Positions 34,441 through 42,528 of a stretch of DNA of 64,000 nucleotides are shown here, one piece after another; within the stretch, counting starts at the first letter, position 1; the number at the start of each line of letters is the position of its first letter. The stretch is from assembly GCF_001476815.1 (NCBI RefSeq), contig NZ_LDSL01000009.1, forward strand, positions 1 through 64,000, written 5' to 3'. The DNA is from Pseudacidovorax intermedius (GTDB lineage: Bacteria > Pseudomonadota > Gammaproteobacteria > Burkholderiales > Burkholderiaceae_C). Made by a program: the position numbers and the translations under genes. Under the pieces are notes generated by a model. That model ran no database searches, was not told where the DNA came from, and saw only the letters and a list, made by a program, of their open reading frames with translations.

Positions 34441-34468
34441 GCGGGACCCGCGCCATCGGAACGCACGG

Positions 34469-35416
34469 TCAGTCGGCGCGAAACGCCAGATGCTCGGCCA
34501 CCGTCGTCACCATCTCCGTGATGGCGGTGGACGCGCGCGTGAACCGGTAGTGGTGGGTATGCGCCAGCACCAGGTTCGGGGCACGCAGCGAGGACTTCAA
34601 CTCGACCGAATGCGTGTTCGGCGGGCAGAAGTTCAGCAGCGAGAAGCCCTGCCCGTCGTTCACCAACCCGAGCAGCATGGTCATGGTGTTCACGCGGTGG
34701 GCGATGCGCGGCGCCACGCCGTCGGCGCTGAATGCCGAGAGCATGTAGTTGCGGGTGCGCGGCGTGTCCAGCAGGATGAGCGGCTCGGTCGCCAGGTCCC
34801 GCACCGACACGTGCTGGCGCCGCAGCAGCGGATGGCCGGGTGGCAGCACGGCCTGCAGCGGGGCCGGCCGGATGTCGATGCACTCGACGCCGGACGGAAT
34901 CTCGAAGTCGTAGGTCAGCGCCAGGTCGAAGGCGCCGGTCTGCAGCCCTTCCATCAGGTACTCGTGGTGGCCCTCGTACCAGTGCAGCCGTGCCTTCGGC
35001 AGGCTTTCTGCCGCCATGCGCATCACCGGCGGCACCACATAGGGCGCGAAGGAGAAGAGGCAGGCCAGGTGCACCTGCCCCTGGACATGCCGGGCATCGG
35101 CCAGCCGGCCCGAACCCAGCTCCCAGGACTGCAGCAGCAGGTTTCGGCATTCGACGGCGAAGGCGCTGCCGGCATCCGTCAGCACCAGCCCGCGCGCATG
35201 GCGGCGCAGGAAAAGCTGCACGCTGAGCACTTCTTCGAGATGGGCGATGGCGGCAGACACGGCCGGGGCCGAGACGTGCAGGGAGTCGGCCGCCTTCTGC
35301 AGCGACTGATGCCGGGCCACGGCCACGAAATAGGACAGCTGGCGCAGGGAAAACTCGGGCGCCCGCAGCTCGGCGCTGTGTTCGCCGATGGTTCTGGTGG
35401 CCGGGTCTTGGCTCAT
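34469..35416 (-). CDS. LysR-family transcriptional regulator
   Basis: A 315-residue LysR regulator with the HTH near residues 22-80 (FSLRQLSYFVAVARHQSLQKAADSLHVSAPAVSAAIAHLEEVLSVQLF) and the effector domain thereafter (HLACLFSFAPYVVPPVM, FDLALTYDFEI, GFSLLNFCPPNT). It is convergent with the binding-protein gene and divergent from the aldolase gene with only 44 bases between starts, so it probably controls the 35461-39087 unit and perhaps the Liv operon. Confidence 0.93.
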   Translation of the reverse strand: MSQDPATRTIGEHSAELRAPEFSLRQLSYFVAVARHQSLQKAADSLHVSAPAVSAAIAHLEEVLSVQLFLRRHARGLVLTDAGSAFAVECRNLLLQSWELGSGRLADARHVQGQVHLACLFSFAPYVVPPVMRMAAESLPKARLHWYEGHHEYLMEGLQTGAFDLALTYDFEIPSGVECIDIRPAPLQAVLPPGHPLLRRQHVSVRDLATEPLILLDTPRTRNYMLSAFSADGVAPRIAHRVNTMTMLLGLVNDGQGFSLLNFCPPNTHSVELKSSLRAPNLVLAHTHHYRFTRASTAITEMVTTVAEHLAFRAD

Positions 35417-35460
35417 GGGCGGGAGTATGTCGAAATGTTCACATGGCGCAAGGCTGGACC

Positions 35461-36228
35461 ATGACGGGACCGGCCAACCCTTTCAAGTTCCAGGCCAGCG
35501 CACGGCCGCCCGTGCTTGGCGCGACCGAGGACGCGCGCGCCAATGCGAAGGTCCGGCTTGCCGCCGCATTCCGGCTCCTTGGCACCCTGGGACTCAACAC
35601 AGGCGTGGCCGGGCATCTGACCGTGCGTGATCCGGTCCTGCCGGACCACTTCTGGGTGAATGCCTTCGGACGGCCCTATGCGTCGATGCGTCCGGACGAC
35701 CTGACGCTGGTCCGGCATTCGGGCGACGTGGTGCACGGGCGCGCCATCAATGCGGCCGCTTTCGCCATCCACGCGGAGCTCCACCGCGCCCGCCCCGACG
35801 TCCATTGCGTCGTGCACGGGCACCCGGTGCACGGCACGGCCTTCGCGGCACTGGGAAGACGCCTGCTGCCGATCAACCAGGACGTCTGCGCCGTCTCGGA
35901 GGACCACGTGGTGTACGGCGAGCCGAGCGGATTGGTGGTCGAACTCGATGAGGGCCGCCGCATCGCGGAGGCGCTGGCCACGCATAAGGCAGCGATCCTG
36001 CTGAACCATGGGCTGCTCACCGTGGGGCAGACGGTCGACGAGGCGGTGTGGTGGTTCATCCTGATGGACCGAAGCTGCCAGATCCAGCTGCTGGCCGAGG
36101 CAGCGGGCACGCCACGGGTGCTCCCGCCCGATGTCGCCCGCGGCATCGCCAGGCAAATCGGAACGGCGGCGTTCGGCTGGTTCCAGTGCCAGCCACTGAT
36201 CGGCCCTTACCTGGCGCAGCTGCAATGA
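35461..36228 (+). CDS. Class II aldolase/adducin-family protein
   Basis: A 255-residue (or 261 from an in-frame ATG at 35443) zinc-dependent class II aldolase-family enzyme. The metal site is visible: HxH in VVHGHPVHG and a further His in ILLNHGLL; TGVAGHLTVRDP and HFWVNAFGRPY complete the fold. AAGG precedes the ATG at 35461. Members include fuculose aldolases and 3-hydroxy-2-... decarboxylase/dehydratase-type enzymes of phthalate and vanillate pathways, where decarboxylation occurs. Here it starts the operon behind LysR and is coupled to the truncated dehydrogenase. Confidence 0.88.
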   Translation: MTGPANPFKFQASARPPVLGATEDARANAKVRLAAAFRLLGTLGLNTGVAGHLTVRDPVLPDHFWVNAFGRPYASMRPDDLTLVRHSGDVVHGRAINAAAFAIHAELHRARPDVHCVVHGHPVHGTAFAALGRRLLPINQDVCAVSEDHVVYGEPSGLVVELDEGRRIAEALATHKAAILLNHGLLTVGQTVDEAVWWFILMDRSCQIQLLAEAAGTPRVLPPDVARGIARQIGTAAFGWFQCQPLIGPYLAQLQ

Positions 36229-36839
36229 CCGGTCCAGACCCTGCGCCGGCGTCCGTTCCGGTCGATGCCCTGATGCACGGCTGGCCCGCGGCATGGTTCG
36301 CGCTGCACCACCGCGCCCGGCTGGCGGCCGGCGACGCCGTGCTGGTGCTCGATGCCGCCAGTCACATCGGCATGGCCTGCGTCCAGCTGGCCAAGGCGGC
36401 GCAGGCGCAGGTCATCGCACTCACGCGGCTGCGCGCCGAATTCGATGCCGTTCGTGGCTGCGGGGCGGACGACGTCGTCAGCCTGGAGGAGAGCCAGTGG
36501 GCCGACATCGTCCGCGAACACGGAGGCGCCGACGTGATCGCCGGCATCGCCGATGCCGACCTGCTCGTCCACAGCATGCGTGCCCTGGCGCGCCATGGAC
36601 GCCTGCTCGTGATGGCACCGCCGGACACGCTGCCTGCGGAACTGCCGCTGACGCCACTGCTGCGTCGAAGCGGCACCCTGCACGCGGCGTTCTGGTCGCC
36701 CGACCAGGCGCGCCGATTGGGCCAACCCATCATGACGGCCCTCTCCGCGCTGTGGGCACAAGGTGCCATCCGGCTCGATGACCACGGCAAAGGCATCACG
36801 GCGTTCCATCCCGACAGGCCAGACCTGCCTAGAACATGA
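36225..36839 (+). CDS. Truncated zinc-type/quinone-oxidoreductase-like protein (Rossmann domain only)
   Basis: A 204-residue protein matching only the cofactor-binding half of medium-chain dehydrogenases: GDAVLVLDAASHIGMACVQLAKAAQAQVIALTR, then a GADDVVSL element and GRLLVMAPPD. The N-terminal GroES-like catalytic domain is missing, and the segment before the Rossmann fold is only about 35 residues. The nucleotide motif reads ASHIGMA instead of the usual GGVG.A, so binding may be altered. Its ATG overlaps the aldolase stop and its own stop overlaps the amidase ATG, so it is maintained in the operon rather than decaying. Either a genuine small protein or an ancient remnant. Confidence 0.75.
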   Translation: MTGPDPAPASVPVDALMHGWPAAWFALHHRARLAAGDAVLVLDAASHIGMACVQLAKAAQAQVIALTRLRAEFDAVRGCGADDVVSLEESQWADIVREHGGADVIAGIADADLLVHSMRALARHGRLLVMAPPDTLPAELPLTPLLRRSGTLHAAFWSPDQARRLGQPIMTALSALWAQGAIRLDDHGKGITAFHPDRPDLPRT

Positions 36840-38146
36840 CCCCATCTTCAGACCCTCGCTCGGCGAAGAGCGCAACCCGCATCCGCGAGGAACTCGCACG
36901 CCGTTCCACCACCGCGCGGGCTGTGCTCGAGCAGGCGCTCGATGTCGTCGTCGCTCGCGAGCCCACGGTGCGGGCGTGGAAGCTGATGCGCGATGCACCG
37001 GCCCGCCAGCGGGCCGATGCCCTCGACGGCGACCTCGACCGGCGTGACGGCGGACTGCTCGCCGGCATTCCGGTGGCGGTCAAGGACCTGATGGACACCG
37101 CAGACATGCCCACCGCCTACGGCTCGACCATCTACGCCGGCCACCAGCCGGCGCGCGACGCAGCCTGCGTCGCCCGGCTCCGCGCGGCCGGCGCCAACAT
37201 CCTGGGCAAGACCATCACCACCGAATTCGCCTACTTCTCGCCGGGCGAGACCACCAACCCCTGGGACGCGGCACGCACGCCAGGCGGCTCGTCGAGCGGC
37301 TCGGCCGCGGCTGTCGCCGCCGGCATGGTGCCGCTGGCGCTCGGGAGCCAGACGGCCGGCTCCCTGATCCGACCTGCGTCGTACTGCGGCGTGTTCGCGC
37401 TCAAGCCGACACATGGCGTGTTCGACCTGCAAGGCGTCAAGGGACTGTCGCCGTCGCTCGACACCCTGGGATGGCTGGCCCGGACGGCGAACGACCTGGA
37501 ACTCATGCGCTGTGCGCTGCTGGACGAGCCCTTCGCGCCGCTGCCGGACATGCCCGCGTCCGGCTGCCGCGTCGGCGTGCTGCGCACGCACGAATGGGCC
37601 GAGGCGCAGCCCGACGGCCAGGCAGCGTTCGAGGAGGCAGTGCGGAGGCTGCAGGCTAGCGGCATGACGCTCATCGGCAAGGACATGCCCGGCGAGCAGG
37701 CCACACTCGCCCAGGACCAGAAGCGGGTGATGGCCTACGAGGCGGCACGCGAACTGGCGTTCGAGCTTGAGCACCATGCCGACGCATTGAGCCGGCCCTT
37801 GCGCGAACTGCTGAACCAGGGGCGGGCCCTAACCCAGGCCGAGTACCTGGCCGCACAGGCGCGCGCAGCCGTCGGCCGGCAGGTGGCGCAAGCCCTCATG
37901 GCCGATGTCGATGCCCTGCTCGTGCCGGCCGCTCCCGGCGAAGCGCCGCTTGGCCTCGACGCGACCGGCGACCCGGTGTTCAGCCGCGTCTGGACGCTGC
38001 TCGGCCTGCCCTGCGTCAGCGTGCCCGGCCTTCGCGGTCCCCATGGCATGCCCATCGGCATGCAGCTGGTGGGCCACCGACATCAGGAGCGTGCGCTGCT
38101 GGCATTGGCGGCGAGCGTCCACATCGTGCTCGACACCCCACTATGA
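36836..38146 (+). CDS. Amidase signature family protein
   Basis: A 436-residue amidase. The catalytic Lys is in IPVAVKDLMDT, the cis-Ser in the GGSSSGSAAAVAAGM glycine-serine stretch and the nucleophilic Ser in GSQTAGSLIRPASYCG. The C-terminal region includes LPCVSVPGL and MPIGMQLVG, typical of the family. It hydrolyses an aliphatic or aromatic amide, perhaps the nitrogenous substrate imported by the LIV system. Overlaps with both neighbours show full operon coupling. Confidence 0.92.
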   Translation: MTPSSDPRSAKSATRIREELARRSTTARAVLEQALDVVVAREPTVRAWKLMRDAPARQRADALDGDLDRRDGGLLAGIPVAVKDLMDTADMPTAYGSTIYAGHQPARDAACVARLRAAGANILGKTITTEFAYFSPGETTNPWDAARTPGGSSSGSAAAVAAGMVPLALGSQTAGSLIRPASYCGVFALKPTHGVFDLQGVKGLSPSLDTLGWLARTANDLELMRCALLDEPFAPLPDMPASGCRVGVLRTHEWAEAQPDGQAAFEEAVRRLQASGMTLIGKDMPGEQATLAQDQKRVMAYEAARELAFELEHHADALSRPLRELLNQGRALTQAEYLAAQARAAVGRQVAQALMADVDALLVPAAPGEAPLGLDATGDPVFSRVWTLLGLPCVSVPGLRGPHGMPIGMQLVGHRHQERALLALAASVHIVLDTPL

Positions 38147-39087
38147 AACTCATCGTCCAGGCCACAGAGTTCATCGCCGACGGCGTGCGCCGGCTCCACT
38201 TCGCCGCAGCGGACGGCCAGGCGCTGCCGCCCTGCACGGCAGGCGCGCACCTCAAGATCGCACTGGCCGCCGACGCGGGTGGCATGGTGCGCGAGTACTC
38301 GATCGTCGGCCGCGGGGCCGAGGGCGACTGCTACGAAGTGGCGGTGCAACTGGAGCCGGCCGGCCGCGGCGGTTCGCGCGCCATGCATGCCCTGGCCGCC
38401 GGCGACATCGTCGACGCGCAGGGTCCTTTCAATGCGTTCCCGCTGCGCGGCGGCGCGACACACCGTGTGCTCATCGCAGGGGGGATCGGCATCACGCCGA
38501 TCCTCTCGATGGCACGGGAACTGCGGGGTGGCGGCCTTCCGTTCGAGTTGCACTACGCGGCGAAGTCGCGGCACCGCACGGCCTTCCACGACGAGGTCGC
38601 TGCCTTGCCCGGCGCCACCATCTACCACAGCGAAGAGGGTGCACGCGAGCGCATGCCCGTTGCTGCCATCCTCGCCGACCCCGCGCCGGGGCGGCAGCTC
38701 CATGTGTGCGGTCCGCGTTCGCTCATCGCCGAGGTCGTGGAGACGGCTCGGCGCCTGGGGTGGAACGAGGACGACGTCCATTTCGAGACCTTCGGCGGCG
38801 CGGTCGCTCTGGGCGCCGACCGGCCGATTCGCGTGGAACTGCGGGCCAGCGGCCGCACGATTCTGGTCAAGGCGGATGAGTCCATCCTCGACGCCATGCT
38901 GGCCGCAGGCATGGACCCGCTCTACGACTGCCGTCGCGGCGAGTGCGGCATGTGCATCACCGGGGTGATCGAGGGCGTGCCGGAACACCGGGACCACGCG
39001 CTCACCGATGCCGAGAAGGCCAGCGGCAAGGTGATCTGTACCTGCGTGTCGCGCGCGCGCAGTGCGGACCTCGTGCTCGATATCTAG
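38143..39087 (+). CDS. Oxygenase reductase component (FMN/NAD/2Fe-2S, phthalate-dioxygenase-reductase type)
   Basis: A 314-residue flavin reductase. Flavin domain with REYSIVGRG; NAD domain with VLIAGGIGITPILSMAREL and LHVCGPRSLI; C-terminal plant-type ferredoxin with cysteines in DCRRGECGMC and a distant Cys in VICTCVSRA. The order FMN, NAD, 2Fe-2S is that of VanB and phthalate dioxygenase reductase, making it the probable electron donor for the oxygenase at 26575-27942. Its TAG stop codon is part of the 6-base target duplicated by the adjacent IS element, so the IS inserted without shortening the product. Confidence 0.92.
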   Translation: MKLIVQATEFIADGVRRLHFAAADGQALPPCTAGAHLKIALAADAGGMVREYSIVGRGAEGDCYEVAVQLEPAGRGGSRAMHALAAGDIVDAQGPFNAFPLRGGATHRVLIAGGIGITPILSMARELRGGGLPFELHYAAKSRHRTAFHDEVAALPGATIYHSEEGARERMPVAAILADPAPGRQLHVCGPRSLIAEVVETARRLGWNEDDVHFETFGGAVALGADRPIRVELRASGRTILVKADESILDAMLAAGMDPLYDCRRGECGMCITGVIEGVPEHRDHALTDAEKASGKVICTCVSRARSADLVLDI

Positions 39088-39088
39088 T
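39083..39088. repeat. Left copy of the IS481-element target site duplication
   Basis: TCTAGT, identical to 40106-40111. It fits the NCTAGN hexamer used by IS481 in Bordetella. The TAG inside it terminates the reductase gene. Confidence 0.8.
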
Positions 39089-39111
39089 TGTCGTGTCTCA
39101 ATAGGTTGTTC
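39089..39111 (+). repeat. Left terminal inverted repeat of the IS481 element
   Basis: Begins TGTCGTGTCTCAATAGGTTG and mismatches the right end at positions 6, 9 and 10. Confidence 0.85.
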
Positions 39112-39171
39112 ACCCGGAAGGGTCTGGGAGACTGGAGTTACCACGCTTCAGTCACCAGAGGGATCTTCCGA

Positions 39172-40110
39172 GTGAACAGCCATAAGAATGCCAGATTGAC
39201 CTTCGAAGGACGCAAATTGCTTGTCCAGCGCATCGCCACCCTGGGGCTGATGCCCGCAGCCGAGGCTGCGGGCATCAGCCCGCGCACCGCACGCAAGTTG
39301 CTCCAGCGCTTCGAGCAGCATGGCGAGCGCGGCCTGCTGGACCGCAGCTCACGCCCGGCTCGCACGCGCTCCTGCCTGGACGCGCAGCTTTGCGAGCGCA
39401 TCGAACAGCTTCGCCGCTGTCGCATGCCCATGCGGCAGATCGCTCGCATCGTCGGGCGCAGCGTGCCCACCGTGTGCCGGCTGCTCGCCCGCCTGGGTCT
39501 GTCCAGCCTGAAGGCGCTCGATCCTGTCAGCGCGCCGCTGCGCTACGAGCGCGATGCACCCGGTGAGCTTCTGCACATCGACACCAAGAAGCTCGGACGC
39601 ATCGTGCGGCCCAGCCACCGCGTCACAGGCAACCGGCGCGACTCGGTGGACGGCGCAGGCTGGGAGTTCGCCCACGTGGCCATCGACGACCATTCCCGCC
39701 TGGGCTTCGTGCAGATGCATGCTGATGAGCGCAAGGACTCGGCGGTGAGCTTCCTGCTGGCGGCCGTGGCGCACTATGGGCAGCTGGGCGTGAAGATCAA
39801 GCGGCTGATCACCGACAACGGCTCGGCGTATCGCTCGCGGCTGTTCGCCAAGACCTGTCAGGCGCTGGGCATCAAGCACACCTTCACCCGGCCTTACCGC
39901 CCCCAGACCAACGGCAAGGCCGAGCGTTTCATTCAGACCTGTCTGCGCGAATGGGCCTATGGACGCACCTGGGCCAACAGTGCCGAGCGCACCGCCTGGT
40001 TGCCAGCTTTCCTGCGCTACTACAACTGCGAGCGCCCGCACTGCGCTCTGGGGCACAAGCCCCCAGCCTCCCGCCTTTGTGGGAACAACCTATTGCAACT
40101 CGACATCTAG
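39172..40110 (+). CDS. IS481-family DDE transposase
   Basis: A 312-residue transposase. The N-terminal HTH region covers LTFEGRKLLVQRIATLG, AAEAAGISPRTARKLLQRF and MRQIARIVGRSVPTVCRLLAR. The DDE catalytic residues are Asp in ELLHIDTKKLG, Asp in RLITDNGSAYRS and Glu in PQTNGKAERFIQT, in an rve-type core. The GTG at 39172 is preferred to the open frame upstream (from 39088) because it lies inside the element and follows a promoter-proximal leader. The reading frame runs through the right inverted repeat, and its TAG stop (40108-40110) is supplied by the duplicated target TCTAGT, not by the element. Confidence 0.92.
   Translation: MNSHKNARLTFEGRKLLVQRIATLGLMPAAEAAGISPRTARKLLQRFEQHGERGLLDRSSRPARTRSCLDAQLCERIEQLRRCRMPMRQIARIVGRSVPTVCRLLARLGLSSLKALDPVSAPLRYERDAPGELLHIDTKKLGRIVRPSHRVTGNRRDSVDGAGWEFAHVAIDDHSRLGFVQMHADERKDSAVSFLLAAVAHYGQLGVKIKRLITDNGSAYRSRLFAKTCQALGIKHTFTRPYRPQTNGKAERFIQTCLREWAYGRTWANSAERTAWLPAFLRYYNCERPHCALGHKPPASRLCGNNLLQLDI
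40083..40105 (-). repeat. Right terminal inverted repeat of the IS481 element
   Basis: Read on the minus strand it begins TGTCGAGTTGCAATAGGTTG; it also encodes the last residues of the transposase. Confidence 0.85.
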
Positions 40111-40111
40111 T
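40106..40111. repeat. Right copy of the IS481-element target site duplication
   Basis: TCTAGT, identical to 39083-39088; the TAG at 40108-40110 is the transposase stop codon. The following 121 bases up to the IclR gene contain no supported gene. Confidence 0.8.
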
Positions 40112-40232
40112 CCGGGGTCCATCGCGTCCAAGGCGTCGTGGACGAGGCCGGTTCGCTCAACGTTCTTCGGCACCAGGCTCGATGACCCCGAAGCGGCGCG
40201 CTGCGAACGCGCTCGAGCGGCGGCAACGTCCC

Positions 40233-41114
40233 TCAGCGCGGGCCGCCCCGCGGACCATGCACGGTGCCCGCCGATTCCGCCCGCAGCAGGGCACAGATCC
40301 CCCGCACCTCCCGCTGAATCACCTTCGCCACCTCATCCCGCCGCTTGGCCCCCAACCGGCTGGAAATGGCCGCGACGCTGATGGCCGCCACCGGGTTGTG
40401 CGGCGGAAAGGCCACCCCCACCGCCGCAGTGCCGGGCGTGGCCGCACTGTCCAGAAAGGCATACCCGCGCGCATGCGTCTCGGCCACGGCCTGGCGCACG
40501 AAGCCGGGCGCAAAGGCGCCGAACTTGGCGTAGCGCGCGTCGTTGGCTTCGATGATGGGCTCGATGTCGGCGGCGGGCAGCGCGCTCAGGATGGCCAGGC
40601 CGCCGGCCCCGACGCCCATGGGCCGGCGGATGCCCACGTCCAGCGTCAGCGCCTTGATGGGGTAGTCGCCCAGCACGCGGCTGGTGCAGATGGCTTCCAT
40701 ACCGCGCCGCTCGCTCAGGTAGACCGTGTCCTGCGTCTCTTCGGCGATGGCATGCATGGCCGCGTCGCACAGCTCGCTCAGGCGGTAGCGGGGTTCGGCC
40801 AGCAGGCCCAGCTCGTGCAGCAGCGGGCCCAGGTGGTACTTGCGGGTCAGCGGGTCGCGCAGCACCAGGCCTTCCAGCTCCAGCCGCTGCAGCATGCGAA
40901 AGCAGGTGGACATGGGCAGGCCGCTCATGGTCACCACGTCGGCGATGCGCATGCCGCGCCGCCCGCGCGAGGCCACGACGCGCAGCATGCCGACCACGCG
41001 CTCGATGCTCTGGGTGCCGGTGCGGGCCACGGCCGCCTCGCGGGGTTGCGTCGGCGTTGAAGGCTGCGCCGACGCGCCGGCCTTCTTGCGGAGAGTTCGT
41101 TTTTCAGTTTCCAC
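40233..41114 (-). CDS. IclR-family transcriptional regulator
   Basis: A regulator of about 293 residues. IclR winged HTH: TGTQSIERVVGMLRVVAS, MRIADVVTMSGLPMSTCFRMLQRLELEG, followed by YHLGPLLHELG and the effector domain with DTVYLSERRGMEAICTSRV and RRPMGVGAGGLAILSALP. The GTG at 41114 is used as start; no clear ribosome site is visible, so a shorter form (for example from the GTG before ARTGTQS) is possible. It is divergent from the aconitase-like operon, which it presumably controls. Confidence 0.9.
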   Translation of the reverse strand: METEKRTLRKKAGASAQPSTPTQPREAAVARTGTQSIERVVGMLRVVASRGRRGMRIADVVTMSGLPMSTCFRMLQRLELEGLVLRDPLTRKYHLGPLLHELGLLAEPRYRLSELCDAAMHAIAEETQDTVYLSERRGMEAICTSRVLGDYPIKALTLDVGIRRPMGVGAGGLAILSALPAADIEPIIEANDARYAKFGAFAPGFVRQAVAETHARGYAFLDSAATPGTAAVGVAFPPHNPVAAISVAAISSRLGAKRRDEVAKVIQREVRGICALLRAESAGTVHGPRGGPR

Positions 41115-41238
41115 AGTGTGGCAGTAATCGGGGTTGCACCTGAACGCTGGCGCTCTGTGTGCCAATGTAATTGGGTCAAGCGCGATGCAGCAACCGCCAC
41201 ATGGTGGGAATCGCGCATGCCAACGAGCGGAGACATCC
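41115..41238. promoter_or_regulatory. Divergent promoter region between IclR and aconitase-like genes
   Basis: These 124 bases separate two divergently read genes and must hold both promoters and the likely IclR operator. The plus-strand gene has CGGAGAC before its ATG. I see no perfect dyad long enough to name as the operator. Confidence 0.4.
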
Positions 41239-42528
41239 ATGCCCCAGACGATGACCGAGAAGATCCTGGCGCGGGCCAGCGGCCGGGCCGAGGTGCGCCC
41301 CGGCGAAGAAATCACGGCCCGGCCCGACTTCGTGATCAGCTACGACTTTCCCGGCTACACCGACGTGTTCTTCAAGGAGACGCGCGAAGACTTCGGCGTC
41401 GAGCAGGTCACGAGCCCCGAGCGCTTCGTGCTCTTCATCGACCACATGGTGCCGGCCACCGCGCCCAAGGAGGAAGAGCTGCACAAGATCACCCGCGCCT
41501 GGGGCAAGGCGCAGGGCGTGCCGGTGGTGGAGCGCGAAGGCATCGGCCACCAGGTGTCGGCCGAGATGGGCTACGCCACGCCGGGCGCCTTTGCCGTGCA
41601 CTTCGACGGCCACGTGAGCCAGCTGGGCGCCTTCGGCACCTTCGCCTTCGGCGCGCGCAAGGGCGTGGTCGAGGCCTTCGCCACCGAGACGCTCACGCTC
41701 ACGGTGCCGGCCACGATCAAGGTCGAACTCACGGGCACGCTGCAGCCGGGCGTCATGGCGCGCGACGTATTCCACCACATGGTGCGGGTGATGGGCCCGG
41801 CGTCGTGCCGCTTCAAGGTGGTGGAGCTGTGCGGCCCGGTGATCGACGCCATGAGCATCGAGGGCCGGCAGACCATCTGCGGCCAGGCGATGTTTCTGGG
41901 CGCGACCACGATGTTGATCGCGCCCGATGCGAAGACGCTGGACTACGTGAAGGGCCGCGCCAAGGTGCAGCTCGATCCCGTCTACCCCGATGCCGACGCC
42001 GAGTACGAGCGCGTGGTGCGCATCGACGTCTCCGCGCTCGAACCCATCGTCGTGGTGCCCCCCAGTCCCGCCAACACGCGCGACCTGGCCGACTACACCG
42101 GCGTGGAGGTGCACACCGGCTACCTGGGCTCCTGCGCCAGCGGCCGGCTGGAAGACCTGCGCGTGGCGGCCGACGTGCTGCGCGGCCGGCGCATCCAGCC
42201 GGGCTTTCAGCTGCACGTGGTGCCGACCTCCCGGGCCATCATGGCGGCCGCCGCGCGCGAGGGCCTGATCGAGGTGCTGGTGGAGGCCGGCGCCTTCCTC
42301 AGCTCGCCCAGCTGCGACTACTGCTTCGGCCGCATCGCGACCATGAGCGATGGCCAGCGCGCCGTTTCCACCGGCACGCTCAACACGCCCGGCCGCATGG
42401 GCAGCGTGGATTCGGAGATCTACATCTGCAATGCCGCGGTGGTGGCGGCCTCGGCGCTCGAAGGGCGCATCGCCGATCCCCGGCCCTACCTGGCAGAAGC
42501 CGCCGCCTCTGCAGGAGCCGCCGCATGA
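41239..42528 (+). CDS. Aconitase-superfamily hydratase, large subunit (LeuC/DmdA-like)
   Basis: A 429-residue large subunit of a two-subunit hydro-lyase. The [4Fe-4S] ligands are Cys in GYLGSCASGR and two Cys in SSPSCDYCFG (C-x2-C); other family blocks are FIDHMVPATAPKEEE, HQVSAEMGYATPG and STGTLNTPGRMGS. CGGAG lies ahead of the ATG. The superfamily includes isopropylmalate isomerase, homoaconitase and dimethylmaleate hydratase DmdA. The lyase gene at 43149 makes a dimethylmaleate- or citraconate-type hydration likely; leucine synthesis is unlikely because no leuA/leuB genes are present. Confidence 0.9.
   Translation: MPQTMTEKILARASGRAEVRPGEEITARPDFVISYDFPGYTDVFFKETREDFGVEQVTSPERFVLFIDHMVPATAPKEEELHKITRAWGKAQGVPVVEREGIGHQVSAEMGYATPGAFAVHFDGHVSQLGAFGTFAFGARKGVVEAFATETLTLTVPATIKVELTGTLQPGVMARDVFHHMVRVMGPASCRFKVVELCGPVIDAMSIEGRQTICGQAMFLGATTMLIAPDAKTLDYVKGRAKVQLDPVYPDADAEYERVVRIDVSALEPIVVVPPSPANTRDLADYTGVEVHTGYLGSCASGRLEDLRVAADVLRGRRIQPGFQLHVVPTSRAIMAAAAREGLIEVLVEAGAFLSSPSCDYCFGRIATMSDGQRAVSTGTLNTPGRMGSVDSEIYICNAAVVAASALEGRIADPRPYLAEAAASAGAAA

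Larger units (their letters stand above)
39089..40105 (+). mobile_element. IS481-family insertion sequence, complete
   Basis: A 1017-bp element bounded by imperfect 23-bp terminal inverted repeats (39089-39111 and 40083-40105, 20 of 23 positions matching) that share CAATAGGTTGTTC, close to the remembered IS481 end. It is flanked by TCTAGT direct repeats. One transposase gene fills it. Both ends and the catalytic residues are intact, so it may be mobile. Confidence 0.92.

Noticed and set aside
39088-39171. N-terminal extension of the transposase to 39088
   Set aside because: The frame is open only because it follows the host stop codon; the first bases belong to the inverted repeat, and a GTG at 39172 gives the usual family length.
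40112-40232. Possible remnant of a coding sequence between the IS element and the IclR gene (GVVDEAGSLNVLRHQAR)
   Set aside because: Too short, and it lies after the reductase stop that existed before the insertion; no family match was recognised.
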